Shown here piece after piece: positions 33,353 to 43,849 of a DNA stretch of 64,000 nucleotides; position 1 is the first letter of the stretch; each line of letters starts with the position of its first letter. Under the pieces are notes generated by a model. The model ran no database searches. It saw only the letters and a program-made list of their open reading frames with translations, and had not been told where the DNA came from. The position numbers and the translations under genes are program-made. Origin of the DNA: Dactylonectria macrodidyma (taxonomy: Eukaryota; Ascomycota; Sordariomycetes; Hypocreales; Nectriaceae); contig JAGMUV010000052.1 of NCBI GenBank assembly GCA_020744425.1, forward strand, positions 1-64,000, given 5' to 3'.

Positions 33353-34008
33353 CTATTCATCAGCCACAATGTGAACCCAACTTGTCTGTTGCCTCACTCC
33401 GTCCACAATCTCTGATGTTGTCCCCGTCTCCTTCCAGACTCTCCTTGTCTGCTGACATCCTCTCAGCACACACGCCTTCTTATGAACCTTCCAGTCCGCC
33501 TTTTGATGGTCTTTTCCGCAATATGCCACTGCATGGCATCTATCGCACCGCTTCACTCCCACAGTCGTGCCGCATACCTTGCACAGCTTGACCTCCATGC
33601 AATCAGTACGTCCCAAAACCTTACTAAGCATCTCATCCTCTTACCGCATTTCCTGCATCATTAATTGCATTTCCTATCTCATCTTGATCTCACACTGCCC
33701 GCTTCCACACAAGGAGGTGACCCAAACTACAATGCGAGGTTTATCCCCGTGCAACATAGATATTAGACTCTGTAGGATGTCTATCGCAAACCGCCCGCAG
33801 CATTCACAGAAAGCCCCCGAGGCACTGCGACATGCTGGTTCATGCTCCTTCATAAGAGGCATCATGGCCTGCGCGAACCGTTCGTTGTATTCAGCATCTC
33901 GTCCAGCACGATTCGCCTCGATGACAAGACTTCGGGCGATGCTGTGGTTGTGTGTGAATTGTCTGGCGCCAAATTGGCAAATGAACTCGACTTAAACAGT
34001 GGAGGTTG
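33353..34008 (-). CDS. MYND-type zinc-finger protein, partial gene model
   Basis: The last exon (about 33353-33640) encodes a complete MYND signature near CKVCGTTVGVKRCDRC, then YCGKDHQKADWKVHKKAC, with all expected Cys/His residues. MYND fingers are protein-interaction modules. The upstream exon (about 33690-34008) reads FICQFGARQFTHNHSIARSL, then SGAFCECCGRFA with two further Cys pairs. A short intron with donor GTGAGA and acceptor GCAG near 33650-33690 is my best guess for the join. The upstream exon starts at an acceptor-like TTTAAG and has no ATG in frame close by, so a first exon is missing or not recognised. It lies upstream of the helicase gene on the same strand. It could be a host gene or one caught by a Helitron. 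Confidence 0.6.
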
Positions 34009-34021
34009 CCATATAGTTCCG

Positions 34022-35136
34022 GAGCTTTAGGTGCTCGGTGTAACGTTTCGCACTGAGCGTGCTTGAAGGGTCAAAAGCGAAACGATGAGCAGCAAGTAGC
34101 AGTGTGCTGATTGATTGATATCGAATGTGTCTTTTTTGAAGGAATATTCCTGGTTGTTTTATGATAAATTTTTTGGGAATATTTCATCATGCTTGTCTCA
34201 TCGTCCCCTCATTTTCTCCGCCCTTTCATACCATCTTTGCTTTTTATAGTATATGACGTTGCAGGGCATAGCGTTTCAAACTGCGCCACCAGGATACCCT
34301 GGACTTCACCAACGTGTAAGACACCACAGACGGCCCCACACAACCTTACGAATAACACTTGCGGCCATCAATGCTGTAAAAGTACCATGAAAACCACCCT
34401 CTCCATCTTCGTTCCTCAAGGCTCTTTTGCGCAAACCGCGACCGGTTTGCCTCTCCTGTGAAGGCATATGCTGATTGGCTCACATCCGATGGGCTGCCGC
34501 TAATACCAGATCGGTCTAGTGAGTGGAGCTGGCAGGGATAGTGTAGACTCCATCCCCAATTTTTATTGGCTTTGAATCTGACAAGGATACTGTGGACGCC
34601 ATGCCTGGCTCGTATTGGCCAACTGCAACCAGGGGTCTGACGCCGCTGACCAGTGATTGCCGATGTTTTTGGAGCACCATTTGAGAATTGCACCTCGTTT
34701 TGCGTCTTTGATCGGGCATAAAATGCCAACATGTAATTGCAAAAAGATATTTCATTATGTTTAAAATACCTTGCAGCCTTATCTATCGAATCATGTAGTT
34801 TTCAGTTCGAGAAGAGCTGTGCTGGATTTTTCGCGTAATTAAACATGTGATTTCCAATGCTCTCAAAATTTCGCTAAGTTTCTCACGACACACATCAACC
34901 CACGCCGCACTTACACCACTGATCACCCGCTTGACACCATCTTCCCAAGAGATGGCCCCCCTCTCTCTCTGTCTTCCTCTCGCCCTCTTGACATCATCTT
35001 CCAAAGAGAGCCCCCCTCTCTGCAACACAGGCGAAAAGCATATCAAGATCCAGCTCCCCGCGATCTCTCACTCACACTCTGCCCGCCGAGCTTCTCATCC
35101 CATCTATGTTATCCTTATGGTTCCCTTCATCATACA
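34022..35136. other. Intergenic, with hairpin, CCAAT boxes and short repeats
   Basis: No gene is supported. The stretch contains the inverted 14-mer and hairpin described separately, three ATTGG pentamers between 34470 and 34615, a GACAAGGATACTGT motif also seen near 16797, and two imperfect copies of a CATCTTCC...CCCCCCTCTCT segment (about 34938-34976 and 34990-35024) just upstream of the transposase ATG. Confidence 0.5.
34408..34450. repeat. Inverted copy of the repeat end plus an 8-bp-stem hairpin
   Basis: TTCGTTCCTCAAGG at 34408-34421 is the exact reverse complement of 29607-29620. Ten bases on lies a perfect hairpin, GCAAACCG-CGAC-CGGTTTGC (34431-34450). A hairpin close to an element end is typical of Helitron 3' termini, but I see no clean CTRR at the expected distance. 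Confidence 0.7.
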
Positions 35137-36762
35137 ATGCCCCGCGTCGCATCAGGTCGCCCAACTGGACGCCCAGTAGTTGACCTAGCCTTGTATCGCT
35201 TCCAGATTGAAGAGTGGCGACAGCATGAATACCAAACCATCGGCGAGATCTGTGCAAGGCTCTCGGAAGAGTACAGCATTGAAGTCAGCCAAAGAACACT
35301 AAAACGCCGCCTTCATTCATGGGAAATCACCATTCAGTCGAGGACCGAGGAGACTCAGGAACTACGCAATCGTATCGTTGCTCTTTTCTGTGACCACGTT
35401 CTCAACGATCATTTTATCCTCCTCCATCTCCATTCCGAAGGCTACACAATCACGGCCAATGCCCTCAAGCGGATACGTCTCGAGCTTGGCCTCTATCGCC
35501 GACAGACGCGCGAACAGTCTGCTGACCGAATCAGGCAGCTTCGCGCTTTTTTTGAGGAACATTCAACAATAAATACTCGACTACAAACCTATGGCCGCAC
35601 CTATCTTTATACATATATTCGGCAGCATCAGCATATCATCAGTCGTTCATTGATGTATGATACTTTTCGGGACTTCTTCCCGGGCAAGGTGACTGACCGC
35701 TGGCGAACGATGAAACGCCGGCGGCTTGGATGGACAACACCAGGGCCTGACTTCATCTGGTCTATTGATGGGTATGAGAAGCTGAAAGCATTTGGGTTTC
35801 AGGTATATGCAGGGATTGATGCTCACTCCCGCCATATCGTCTGGTTCTACATTGGGGTCTCTTCTACTACCCAACGCAGCATTGTTGGTCAGTATCTCGA
35901 AGTGATCAAGCAACGGGGCATCATGCCAAATATCATCCGATCAGACCGAGGTGTGGAGACTGCTCTAGTAGCAGGCGCACACTTCTTTCTCGCTCAACCC
36001 CGGATACGTGTAGATGATAGCGGCCAGCGACGAGACCTTCGATTCAGGGAATGTTGGGTCTATGGCAAGAGCATAAACAACGAAAAGATTGAGAGTTGGT
36101 GGCTTCGACTCTACAAGGGTACTGTAGAGCCATGGCGTGTAGGTCTCCCCTTTTCTATGAGATATACCTCAACTGACTATATGCCCTTAGGTATATTTCC
36201 ATCGCCTCACTTCCAATGGTCAATTTTCGAAGGATCGCCTACCGGACCGGATTGCGATGCTATATATATATATATGCCCATCTTACGCGATCTATTCGCT
36301 GGGTTCGTCAAGATGTGGAACTCACACACGATCCGCAAGCAGCCCAACCGGCCACATGTCATCAGTGGGCAACCGTATACTCTTTATCATTTCCCTAAAG
36401 AGAAGGGGTTTAAGAGTTGCGCTGAAGTTGTACCCCAAGACCGCCTCCAGATCCTCGACTCAATCTTCGCCGAGGATTACTACGATCTAGATGCATACCT
36501 ACCAGATGACACAATGGCCATCTGTCGCCACATTCTTGACGGACAGACATTTCCAGAGGATGAGATTACAACCCCTCAAATTTCTGTATATCTCTACCTT
36601 CGCGATCAACTCCAGGAGTATAAGACGGCCGGCACACGTCCATCACTTGGCCTACTTAAATCGCCAGATGGGGGGATTCAACGCATACGAGAGCAGCTGG
36701 CCAGACATGACATTGACCTTGCTGAGGTTGAATCTGCTATTGAAGATGAAGAGGATCTGTGA
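35137..36762 (+). pseudogene. DDE integrase-core transposase, frame altered by a TA-repeat slip
   Basis: The N-terminal half has helix-turn-helix-like text (TIGEICARLSEEYSIEVSQR). The catalytic core shows D211 (WSIDGYEKL), D270 (IIRSDRGVE) and E316 or E319 (NNEKIESWW), the retroviral-integrase-type DDE triad. The frame looks open for 541 codons, but 36139-36190 is a good 52-nt intron (donor GTAGGT, branch CTGAC, acceptor CCTTAG). Splicing it gives sensible sequence (FSKDRLPDRIAML) up to a (TA)7 run near 36260-36275. From there the correct frame is the unspliced one (MPILRDLFAGF). One extra TA unit explains this. The spliced product would be cut short, and the unspliced one has about 40 garbled residues. 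The family is the fungal and metazoan integrase-core type; I cannot name the element. Confidence 0.7.
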
Positions 36763-37075
36763 CGGGACAAGGGCACGAACGAGGTCGAGTGCGACTTGGG
36801 CAAAATGATTGTTTACGAGGAGAGAAAGAGATTCCTCAGGGGAAACTCTGACTCAAGCTATTTACACGATATTCATAACTTAAGCGAGATCATTCATAAA
36901 GTATGAAAGTCACCTGATCGTTCCCTCACAGGATCATGAGGATAATGCTTGGTTTACTACGGAGTTTGGCGTAGAGGAAGACAACGAGGTTATAGATCCA
37001 TAGACAGAGAGCAGCTTGGTATATTCTATATCATCAATCATAACCTTCATACACCCTTCTAGTGTCGTGACCGTG

Positions 37076-38001
37076 CTACTCCCCTGTCATTGCCTTCCGC
37101 GTTCTCTTTGTGGAGCGATATGTCAGAAAAGTAAGAATCTCATTGACACCAACAAGAGTCTCTCTATCCCACCTACGGTCTAGAAGAGATCGAAGGAATG
37201 TGGCCTCTGTATCAGACTGATCTTCAAGCTGGGCTGCCTTGCGCTTATTACCAGATCTCAATGAAGGCTTTGCTGTGAGGTGTTAGAAATGAATTGAAGA
37301 GTGGTTGTTAAGATAAATACGGGGACACAGTGAACAGGGCGGGCCTGAGCGGTTCCAATCACAATTGGCACAACTCTCAATGCCTTTAGTAACCACACAT
37401 CCCACAAGCGCGCCCTTCCCTTCTCTACACTTTACACAATGCTGTGAGGGTTCGCGGTCATCGCCAAAGAGATGACGGAGCAGAACATCTGCGTTTTGGC
37501 TGCCATTGAATGTAACTGTACATGGCCTCTTTTCTTGACCAAATACCTTAGGCCTCATGCGGATCTCAAGTTGTCGAACAGGCTAATGCAGGTTAAAAAA
37601 AAGAAAAGCGACATGGGGTCACAATGAAGGAAGAATCAACCAACCTTGCTTAGGTCTATTAGATCTAAGACCTTATTTGAACATGTCTTCAAGGCATTCC
37701 CAAGGGCCCAGATAGTTAGGTCGGGATTTGATGTAGGCTGAGGGCCGCCATATGTGAAAGTCCGGGTATTCACACCCAGTACCTTCGTTGGGAGGGCTGC
37801 AAGTCGGGCTGGGGGGAAGCCGCCATTGATCAACTTCTCCTCCTGTGTCTTCAGCCCAGCAGGAGTCAAATCGGTAGAGTCCGGGATCATCGTCGCCATA
37901 GAAGTAATTGGTTGAGGCATCGACACAACAAGTGCGAAGGTTGTGAGGAAATGAAGCAGTGGGGCAAGAAGATCCTGATGCTGTGGCGACAGTAAGCTAA
38001 C
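37076..38001 (-). CDS. DUF3716-type Cys-rich protein; exons 37076-37272, 37321-37582, 37645-37920 (or 38001)
   Basis: Two introns of 48 nt (GTATTT...CTAAC...CACAG) and 62 nt (GTTGGT...TTAG) join three exons in phase. From the ATG at 37920 this gives 244 aa. The exon also stays open to an acceptor-like CTTAG at 38003-38002, so an upstream exon is possible. Exon 2 carries the pattern CVKCREGKGALVGCVV, then CANCDW and CSLCP, which fits the fungal domain DUF3716, a likely zinc-binding module of unknown function. The N-terminus is hydrophilic and Pro-rich. The gene converges with the integrase-type transposase at 35.1 kb, with about 300 bp between the stops. Confidence 0.65.
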
Positions 38002-39111
38002 CTAAGATCGGCAAAGTATATGTCAGCAACCAGGTAAGGGCGGCTGAGGAAGTAAATAAACAAAGGGACAACATGTCAACAAACCTCTGTATGCTGTATA
38101 AACTGAGTTGATACTAACCCAGATTTCTTTGGCGATGAAGAAGGGGCTAGAGAAGATTCTTCTTGCCGGTTTCTACAACTTCAAGTCCAAGAAAGAGATT
38201 GTATACACATTGAAGAATAGAGACCGCCAACGTCATTGTTTATCGTTCAAAATGACATTGATGAGATATGCATTATCCAGGGGTATCCTTCTATTGAAGT
38301 CGTGCGTGGACACATCTTGGGTGTGACCCTAGCTTGGTTGAGGCCAGGGTACACTTTTGGCCCAGTCTGCAATATGGACTTCCGTAGAGCATGCAATCGC
38401 AACGTCAGAGTGTATCATGTGACATCCAAATGCGCCTTCTCTTGCGCCGAGGCAAGAAGTAACCTTTCTGCTCACGGGACGCGGTTCTGACTTGTACTTG
38501 CCTGTTTTGTCATGTGGTTTGCGACCCTGCTCGTTTGCACCACCAAATGATGACGACATCATCCCGCTTCCTAGTCTTCCTATTGATCGCCTTGTGGGGG
38601 GTGGCTCTGACTCGTTGAAGCAAGTACAGTACAGTAAATTTATCATGGACTGGTGACTCTACCGAGCGATCAGAAAGTGCCGTTGTGGCAAATATTGCAT
38701 ACACAGCCAACGGTAAGGGTTGATGCGAGGTCAAGTCATACTTTACAACGGGTAGTTACATGTGATCATGATTCTTCCGGGTGGTCGAGTGCGCTGTTCG
38801 GCGATAATAGCTCGCTCGCCGGCAATCGGTCGGTAAGTCTCCGACATTATAATTTGATATGGAGCAAGGCCAATTGCAAAGGCCCTGTTTTACCATGGTT
38901 GATCTGTAGCTTGTTTAATGGGTTTGAGACCTGCTAAGGCCGGAGGCAACAGATCTACCCGAAGTGCTTTCGAAACTTCGGATGTTTGTCACGAGCCTGA
39001 CTTCATTTCGATAAAAACACTGTGCCACGGACAAAAAGTGTTCTATCGAATGTTGGCGATCGAGAGCCACGAGTCCTTAGCAATCCCAATCTCATCCCCA
39101 AAGACGACGAC
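38002..39111. other. Intergenic, no gene supported
   Basis: There are several short frames on both strands without family resemblance. The minus strand near 38120-38270 might contain a further 5' exon of the DUF3716 gene, but I could not find consistent splice sites. Confidence 0.4.
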
Positions 39112-39998
39112 ATGGCCACCTCTGCACACTCCCCCAATTCTTCTGCGGACCCCTCCCTCGCCATGGCTCCCGTCTGCCATGCCCAGCCGACCAATATCCA
39201 GTTCATCCAACCAGTCCGTCACCTGCTCCATTCAAAATAACTCCGATGACATTTCTGCCCTGCTCGTCACTAGGCGCAACACACCCACGCTACCAAACGG
39301 ACCCCGTCCAGACCAAGGTGTGAGCTACAACGGGGCAAATATTGCATTCAATACATCCAAGTCCAAGGTGAGTACTCTTGTTCATTGCATCTTCAGCCAT
39401 GAGCGTCTCCATGCGTTTCCATCGCAGATGTCCCGCTTGAGCCTTTCGCAGTGGCTTGTCTCTATGTCAACGGCAACGAACTGTTGCGTTGGGCAAACGA
39501 CTGGCTTTTTATCAGGAACTCCTCTATCCTGAGAAATAACATAGTTCATCCTTGGCAATCTTCAAATCCCACATGCCACAAGCATTGGTGCGTGCGGTGC
39601 CAGTCAGCCTTTCTCTCACAGCTGCCACCGTTGCCATGCCTTTCGCCGAGCTTGTTGATCCCGCTGTCTATGGGGAACATCGGAATATAGAGAGCGATCA
39701 ACTATGCCTTCTCGCTCCTGGAGAACAAGTGTGTTCTCTACAGTACCGCGCAGTCAAAACCAAGTGGCTACCCAGCCGACTGATCGAACCATTGCAACTC
39801 TCGAAGACGCGTCAGTGGTCATGCATGGAGGGAGACAGGCGTGACGCATATGAAGATAGTGATGAAGAAGACGAGGACATAATCGAGGTGGACTTGGGGG
39901 ATGTGGAGGAATTCAATGGGGAGTGGGATGCAAAGGATTTTGTGGAAGGGACTATCTATCTCCAGTCCAGTCCTGATGAGTCCAACCTCCCATCTTAG
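39112..39998 (+). pseudogene. Decayed multi-exon gene of unknown function
   Basis: Protein-like sequence jumps between frames. It starts at the ATG at 39112 (MATSAHSPNSSADPSL), shifts to a frame with DDISALLVTRRNTPTLPNG up to a donor GTGAGT at 39368, then after an acceptor at 39427 gives VACLYVNGNELLRWANDW, shifts again near 39520, and ends in 149 codons with AVKTKWLPSRLIEPLQLS and an acidic tail (DSDEEDEDIIEVDLG) to the stop at 39998. At least two frameshifts are needed to connect the parts. I do not recognise the family. Confidence 0.5.
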
Positions 39999-40440
39999 GT
40001 CGAAGATACCTCTTGGATGGCATAGGGGGCCAACCAATAGGGAGATGGAACGGATATCTCTTCCACATCAATGCAGTACCATCGGACCGGTGTGGGGCTT
40101 AAGGGGTCGCCGCTCCAGATCTGTGCTGGTCTAATGTGACGGTCAAGGTTCCCAACGTAGTAAACCGCAACCCGAAGCCCAACTTTGATTTATGGTGACG
40201 GATCTGTCTGAACGGGGGTTCCAGACAGGGCTTGGCTAAGTTGCAGTCTCCAGGGTCAAGATGTTAGACGGGTTAATGATCGATGCACCATTTGAACAGG
40301 CATCTCTCACTATGAGAAGCTACCTGATAGCAAGTATTTTAGGCGGAATATGTTACTATAATAGCCAAAAATTAGTTGTACGCAGCCTAAGGCCACTATC
40401 CAAACAGGAGATACATAGAGGCTGATCAGTTTCCTGATCA
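39999..40440. other. Intergenic or decayed LINE sequence
   Basis: No gene is supported. The 3' part may be mutated Tad1 reverse transcriptase, since the recognisable fragment starts at 40441, but I cannot read it as such. Confidence 0.35.
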
Positions 40441-40530
40441 ATCATCGAGAACGCGCTGGACTGGGAGAGGAGGAGTGGCGCAACCTTTGAGGCGGAGAAG
40501 ACGGCGATCATACACTTCACCCGCAAGGCG
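40441..40530 (+). pseudogene. Tad1 LINE reverse-transcriptase fragment, left half
   Basis: The frame reads IIENALDWERRSGATFEAEK and then TAIIHFTRKA, a segment typical of the Tad1 reverse transcriptase just after the catalytic core. It is cut at 40530 by the left inverted repeat of the piggyBac-like element and resumes at 42775. Confidence 0.75.
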
Positions 40531-40569
40531 TATCCCATCGAGTGCGGATGGACCCCATTTTCGCCAAGG
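40531..40569. repeat. Left terminal inverted repeat, 39 bp
   Basis: This is the exact reverse complement of 42736-42774. If the outermost TA belongs to the target, the element starts at 40533 with TCCCATCG. Confidence 0.9.
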
Positions 40570-40649
40570 GCGGGGTAAAGCCAATCAGGGCTTATGGGAC
40601 CACTAGAATAATCGAATCATATGCTAAGATTCAGGGTACCTCGATTCCT

Positions 40650-42609
40650 CTATAGATTTTGGGTGTGCCAGAGGTACCAACAATCTCCATCAGTACATAG
40701 CGGTACGTTACAGTCTAAGCAGCCTTTTCGAGTCTTTTTTCGCTGTTGCGGCTGTTGAGTGAGGCTATTCCTAGATACCTCACTTAGAGCCTGGCGTTTC
40801 TTCCTCCTGCCGCAATAGGTGCAAGGCGAGTTAACCCCCCTTGATCCCTTGCGATGGTGCTGCCAAGGAATAGATGTTTTCCTCTTATCTGAAGCCCGTT
40901 GAGGTCGTGAAAGTCTTCGACCTCCTGCTAATGGTCCAAACTGTTGAATAAGCTGGGATGCAAGCAGTCGCCGCCATTGATACTGGGTCTTAACCTTTTG
41001 CCACTCGGGCTTACCCCAGAGCTGCAGGAAGAAGCTATTTACAACGATCACTTCTAGTAGGAAATTCCAAGCAAGTGCCTGCCAGCCTCCTCGACGAATA
41101 GGGCGGTTATATTGATAATAGGACCTCATCTGGTCACTAATATCAACCCCATTCATCTTATGGTTATATTTATCAATTGCCTCAGGCACCGGGAGGTTCT
41201 TCCGGACGTCTGGGCCGAAGGCTTCTTTCCGGGCAGCCCGCTTTCCAGCAGAGCTTCCGGCCGGCCGGCGCCGGAGACGGATAACCTCCCGGCCGTCTCG
41301 GAAGACGGTTGTCAAGAAGAGGACAAGGGCGTTATCCTTCCAGGTGAATTGGTTGACCTATGAAGAGACAAATTGATCAGTATGGAGATATCTATAGAAA
41401 GCAGTTTGCAATACCATACCTCCCCATCTAAGGTAGGGATGCAATGGATCTGACCCCAAGGAATACCCTGGCCTTCTGCTTCCTTCTCGGCGATGAGGAT
41501 CTTATCTATCCCACTGTCTTTCCGGCAGGTCCCGGAAGCTCCGACCTGCTGCTTCCGGAGGGCCCGGAGAAGCCGTACGGAAGCAAAGAGATTGTCTAGG
41601 AATACGTGGTAGACTGCAGCCGGAAGTAGGGTAATAAGTGTCGTTACAACCCGTTGCGTTGGCGTTAACGGGTCCCACTTTGCGGCAGCTGCTCCAGCCT
41701 TGCTGCCTGCCGGCCGGGCCTGAGGGACTAGTCCGTATGGGCCCTTTCCGTGTACGTGCCAGAGCCACCGGAGGCAGTAGCCCGATTGGGCAAGGATCCA
41801 GACCTTGAAGCCGGTTGGGATCGGCTTCGTCGGTATTGTCGTCGTCTCTAGGGACCGGCCCGTAAACCGGACCATAGCCTCGTCAACGGTAAGGTCGGAG
41901 CCGGCTGTATAGAAGGAATCCCCAGTCTCCTGGATATGGGCTGACCACTCATTAACCTTCCGGTATATATCTGGCATTCCGGCTTGGGCGGGGGCTTGGG
42001 CCCGGGCCTGGCCTTGACCTCCTGACTGGCTGGGCTGGAATTCAGAGGTATCAAAGATACGTAGCTGCCGGAGCAGACTTTGGAAGCGGTCCCGGGAGAT
42101 AAGCCGGGTGAATAGATAGATAGGATCCTCCTTTTGCTGTTGAGTTGACCAATATCTTGATATTTGAGGTTCGCTATGTATCCCCATATAAAGCAGGATT
42201 CCTAAGAAGAGGTAAATCTCATCTACAGAAGTCTTCCTCCGATCATACACTCTTGACCGTTTAGCCCGGGGACCTTAGATAACGGCGCTGCATTCGTCCA
42301 TTGCACCCACCGCTCAATAAGGCCCCGGGGAACGTACCGGAGGAATAGGTCAAGCGGGGCTGCCGGCAGCTCCCGTATCTCTCGGGGCCGGGTCGGTACG
42401 TCAAAGGGTACGAAGGAGCCCGGCGGCCCGCGCTCGACAGCCGGAGGTTCGTGGGGCCGGACTGTGCTGTTATCGCACCGCTCCGGCGTACAGTCGGCAG
42501 TGCAGGCGACAGCGAGGTCTTCAGGAAGGATCTCAACCACAATACAGCTCCGTACGGAAGCCCTGGAGGCACCGGAGGCATCAGAAGCATCAGAATCACT
42601 AGAAGACAT
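40650..42609 (-). pseudogene. piggyBac-like transposase (DDE_Tnp_1_7 type), one frameshift
   Basis: The exons are about 42260-42609, 41420-42270 and 40650-41357; the latter two join through a 62-nt intron (GTATGG...CATAG). The catalytic aspartates fit the piggyBac pattern: DEAMVRFTGR, FLDNLFAS and NGVDISDQMRSYY. The C-terminal Cys-rich domain is complete (CTYCGRRKK, CLDCNVPLC). Between the first two parts the frame shifts by one base near a CCCCGGG run at about 42265-42271: the first part ends in LSKVP while the correct continuation RAKRSRVYDRRKTSVDEIY is in the next frame. No intron of workable size explains it, so this looks like a one-base deletion. The enzyme cuts and pastes DNA without a footprint in known relatives. 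Confidence 0.8.
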
Positions 42610-42735
42610 CGCAGCATTGAACAAAATGACGGTTTTGGTGGTGACAGCAGGTAAGAAAACATAGGTGCAAATGATGTTTCGTCATGTACTGATTGAAGTG
42701 CGGAGTAAAAGTGGGTATAAGAGTGGGTATTTTGG

Positions 42736-42774
42736 CCTTGGCGAAAATGGGGTCCATCCGCACTCGATGGGATA
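42736..42774. repeat. Right terminal inverted repeat, 39 bp
   Basis: This is the exact reverse complement of 40531-40569. It is followed directly by resumed Tad1 reverse-transcriptase sequence. Confidence 0.9.
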
Positions 42775-42905
42775 AGTCCAACTCAGAGCCTTTTGCAATC
42801 AAGGAGCAGCTCGTCCGACCCAAAACCAAAGTCAAGGTTCTCGGAATAATTATGGACTCCGGCTTGAAGTATAATGAACATTACAAAAATGGTTATGACG
42901 GATCT
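42775..42905 (+). pseudogene. Tad1 LINE reverse-transcriptase fragment, right half
   Basis: The frame SNSEPFAIKEQLVRPKTK, then VKVLGIIMDSGLKYNEH, directly continues the fragment that ends at 40530. Almost no LINE sequence is missing between the two halves, apart from a small frame shift. Confidence 0.75.
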
Positions 42906-42986
42906 CGTTAAACACAAAATAGACTTTGGTGTTGCCAGTTGTGGCTTTTTTCCTCGGCGAATTCCTCAAGCATGCCCTAGCCCAGG

Positions 42987-43840
42987 CTAGACTGTAGTAG
43001 TAGGCACTGTAGACTGGGTGTTGGTCGCGCTATTCTGCCCTTCATATCCCTGTTCGTGGCCATGTGTCTGAGGATGAGCTCTTAAGTGCAAGAGTAATTA
43101 GTTTAGAAACTGGATCATGCAGTATCTTATGCCTAAGGGGACTTACTTGGTGAGTTTTTCCGCATGATGCTTGATGTCGCGCTTTGTCTCATCGAGTTTG
43201 ATGTAAGTATGGAAGACATATATCCCCTAGAGGCAGTTGCGTTAATTTCTTCCGTTTTCTACAATTCAAGGGCAGGTACACGGAAATGACTCACAAGAAT
43301 GCCACTCGTGAAGTGGAGGAACCACGCGATGAATGAGAAGGCCAGGACCGTCCTCCACTGCGCGCATCCCGCCCTGTCGATGGTAACTGTCCCAACTGGG
43401 CCGACTCGCCAGAAACGACCCCAATAGTAGCCCCAATAGTCGTAATACCAGCGTGCAGAGCAAGTGTGACTACCCGTTTTCTGTTCAAAGTAAATTTGCG
43501 GTTAATCAATTATCTTTGCCAAGGAACAACCTAAAAATGGGAGGGAGAGTCATACGGTCTGAAGCAGGCAGTATGCCACGAGCCACATCACAAATAACAC
43601 AAAGTCAAACGGGAAGCCCAAAAAGAGAGATTTGAAAGGCGGGCAGAAAAAGAAGGAGTAGATAATACCGATGCCCGCGACGACCATGGCATAGATGATC
43701 CGTCCATCGGCATCCGCCTGCGCGATGCTGATGAGGTAACAGAAGCGACAGAGAATTCCAAGGACAATCACAGCGCAGGCAAATTCCCCAAGACGGAGGA
43801 GAACAGATATAACTTTATGCGCAGTACCGGTGTGTGCCAT
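42987..43840 (-). CDS. MARVEL-type four-helix membrane protein, 214 aa, four exons
   Basis: The exons are 43556-43840, 43295-43480, 43147-43226 and 42987-43080; introns of 75, 68 and 66 nt all have GT...AG ends and the phases add to 215 codons. The ATG at 43840 is followed by helix 1 (about residues 17-37, FACAVIVLGILCRFCYLI), helix 2 (~47-65), helix 3 (~74-94, FDFVLFVMWLVAYCLL), a Tyr/Trp-rich loop (SARWYYDYWGYYWG) with Cys residues on either side, and helix 4 (~140-160, VLAFSFIAWFLHF). The cytosolic tail is hydrophilic (GHEQGYEGQNS). This matches small fungal MARVEL-domain proteins linked to membrane and vesicle organisation. The gene looks intact and is a normal host gene. Its 3' end lies less than 100 bp from the Tad1 relic. 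Confidence 0.8.
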
Positions 43841-43849
43841 TTTGGAGTG

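Larger units (their letters stand above)
40531..42774 (-). mobile_element. piggyBac-like DNA transposon inserted in a Tad1 relic
   Basis: A 39-bp perfect terminal inverted repeat (40531-40569 and 42736-42774; outer end TATCCCATCGAGTGCGG) encloses a single minus-strand transposase gene. The flanks are two halves of one Tad1 reverse-transcriptase sequence, which shows insertion into an older LINE. The element is about 2.24 kb. Confidence 0.85.

Noticed and set aside
34408..34460. Definite Helitron 3' terminus
   Set aside because: A hairpin is present, but no CTRR end at the usual spacing and no A/T insertion context could be confirmed.
35137..36762. Intact 541-aa integrase-type transposase
   Set aside because: The frame passes through an unspliced intron and a shifted TA run; the family pattern is only restored after allowing for both, so it is called a pseudogene.
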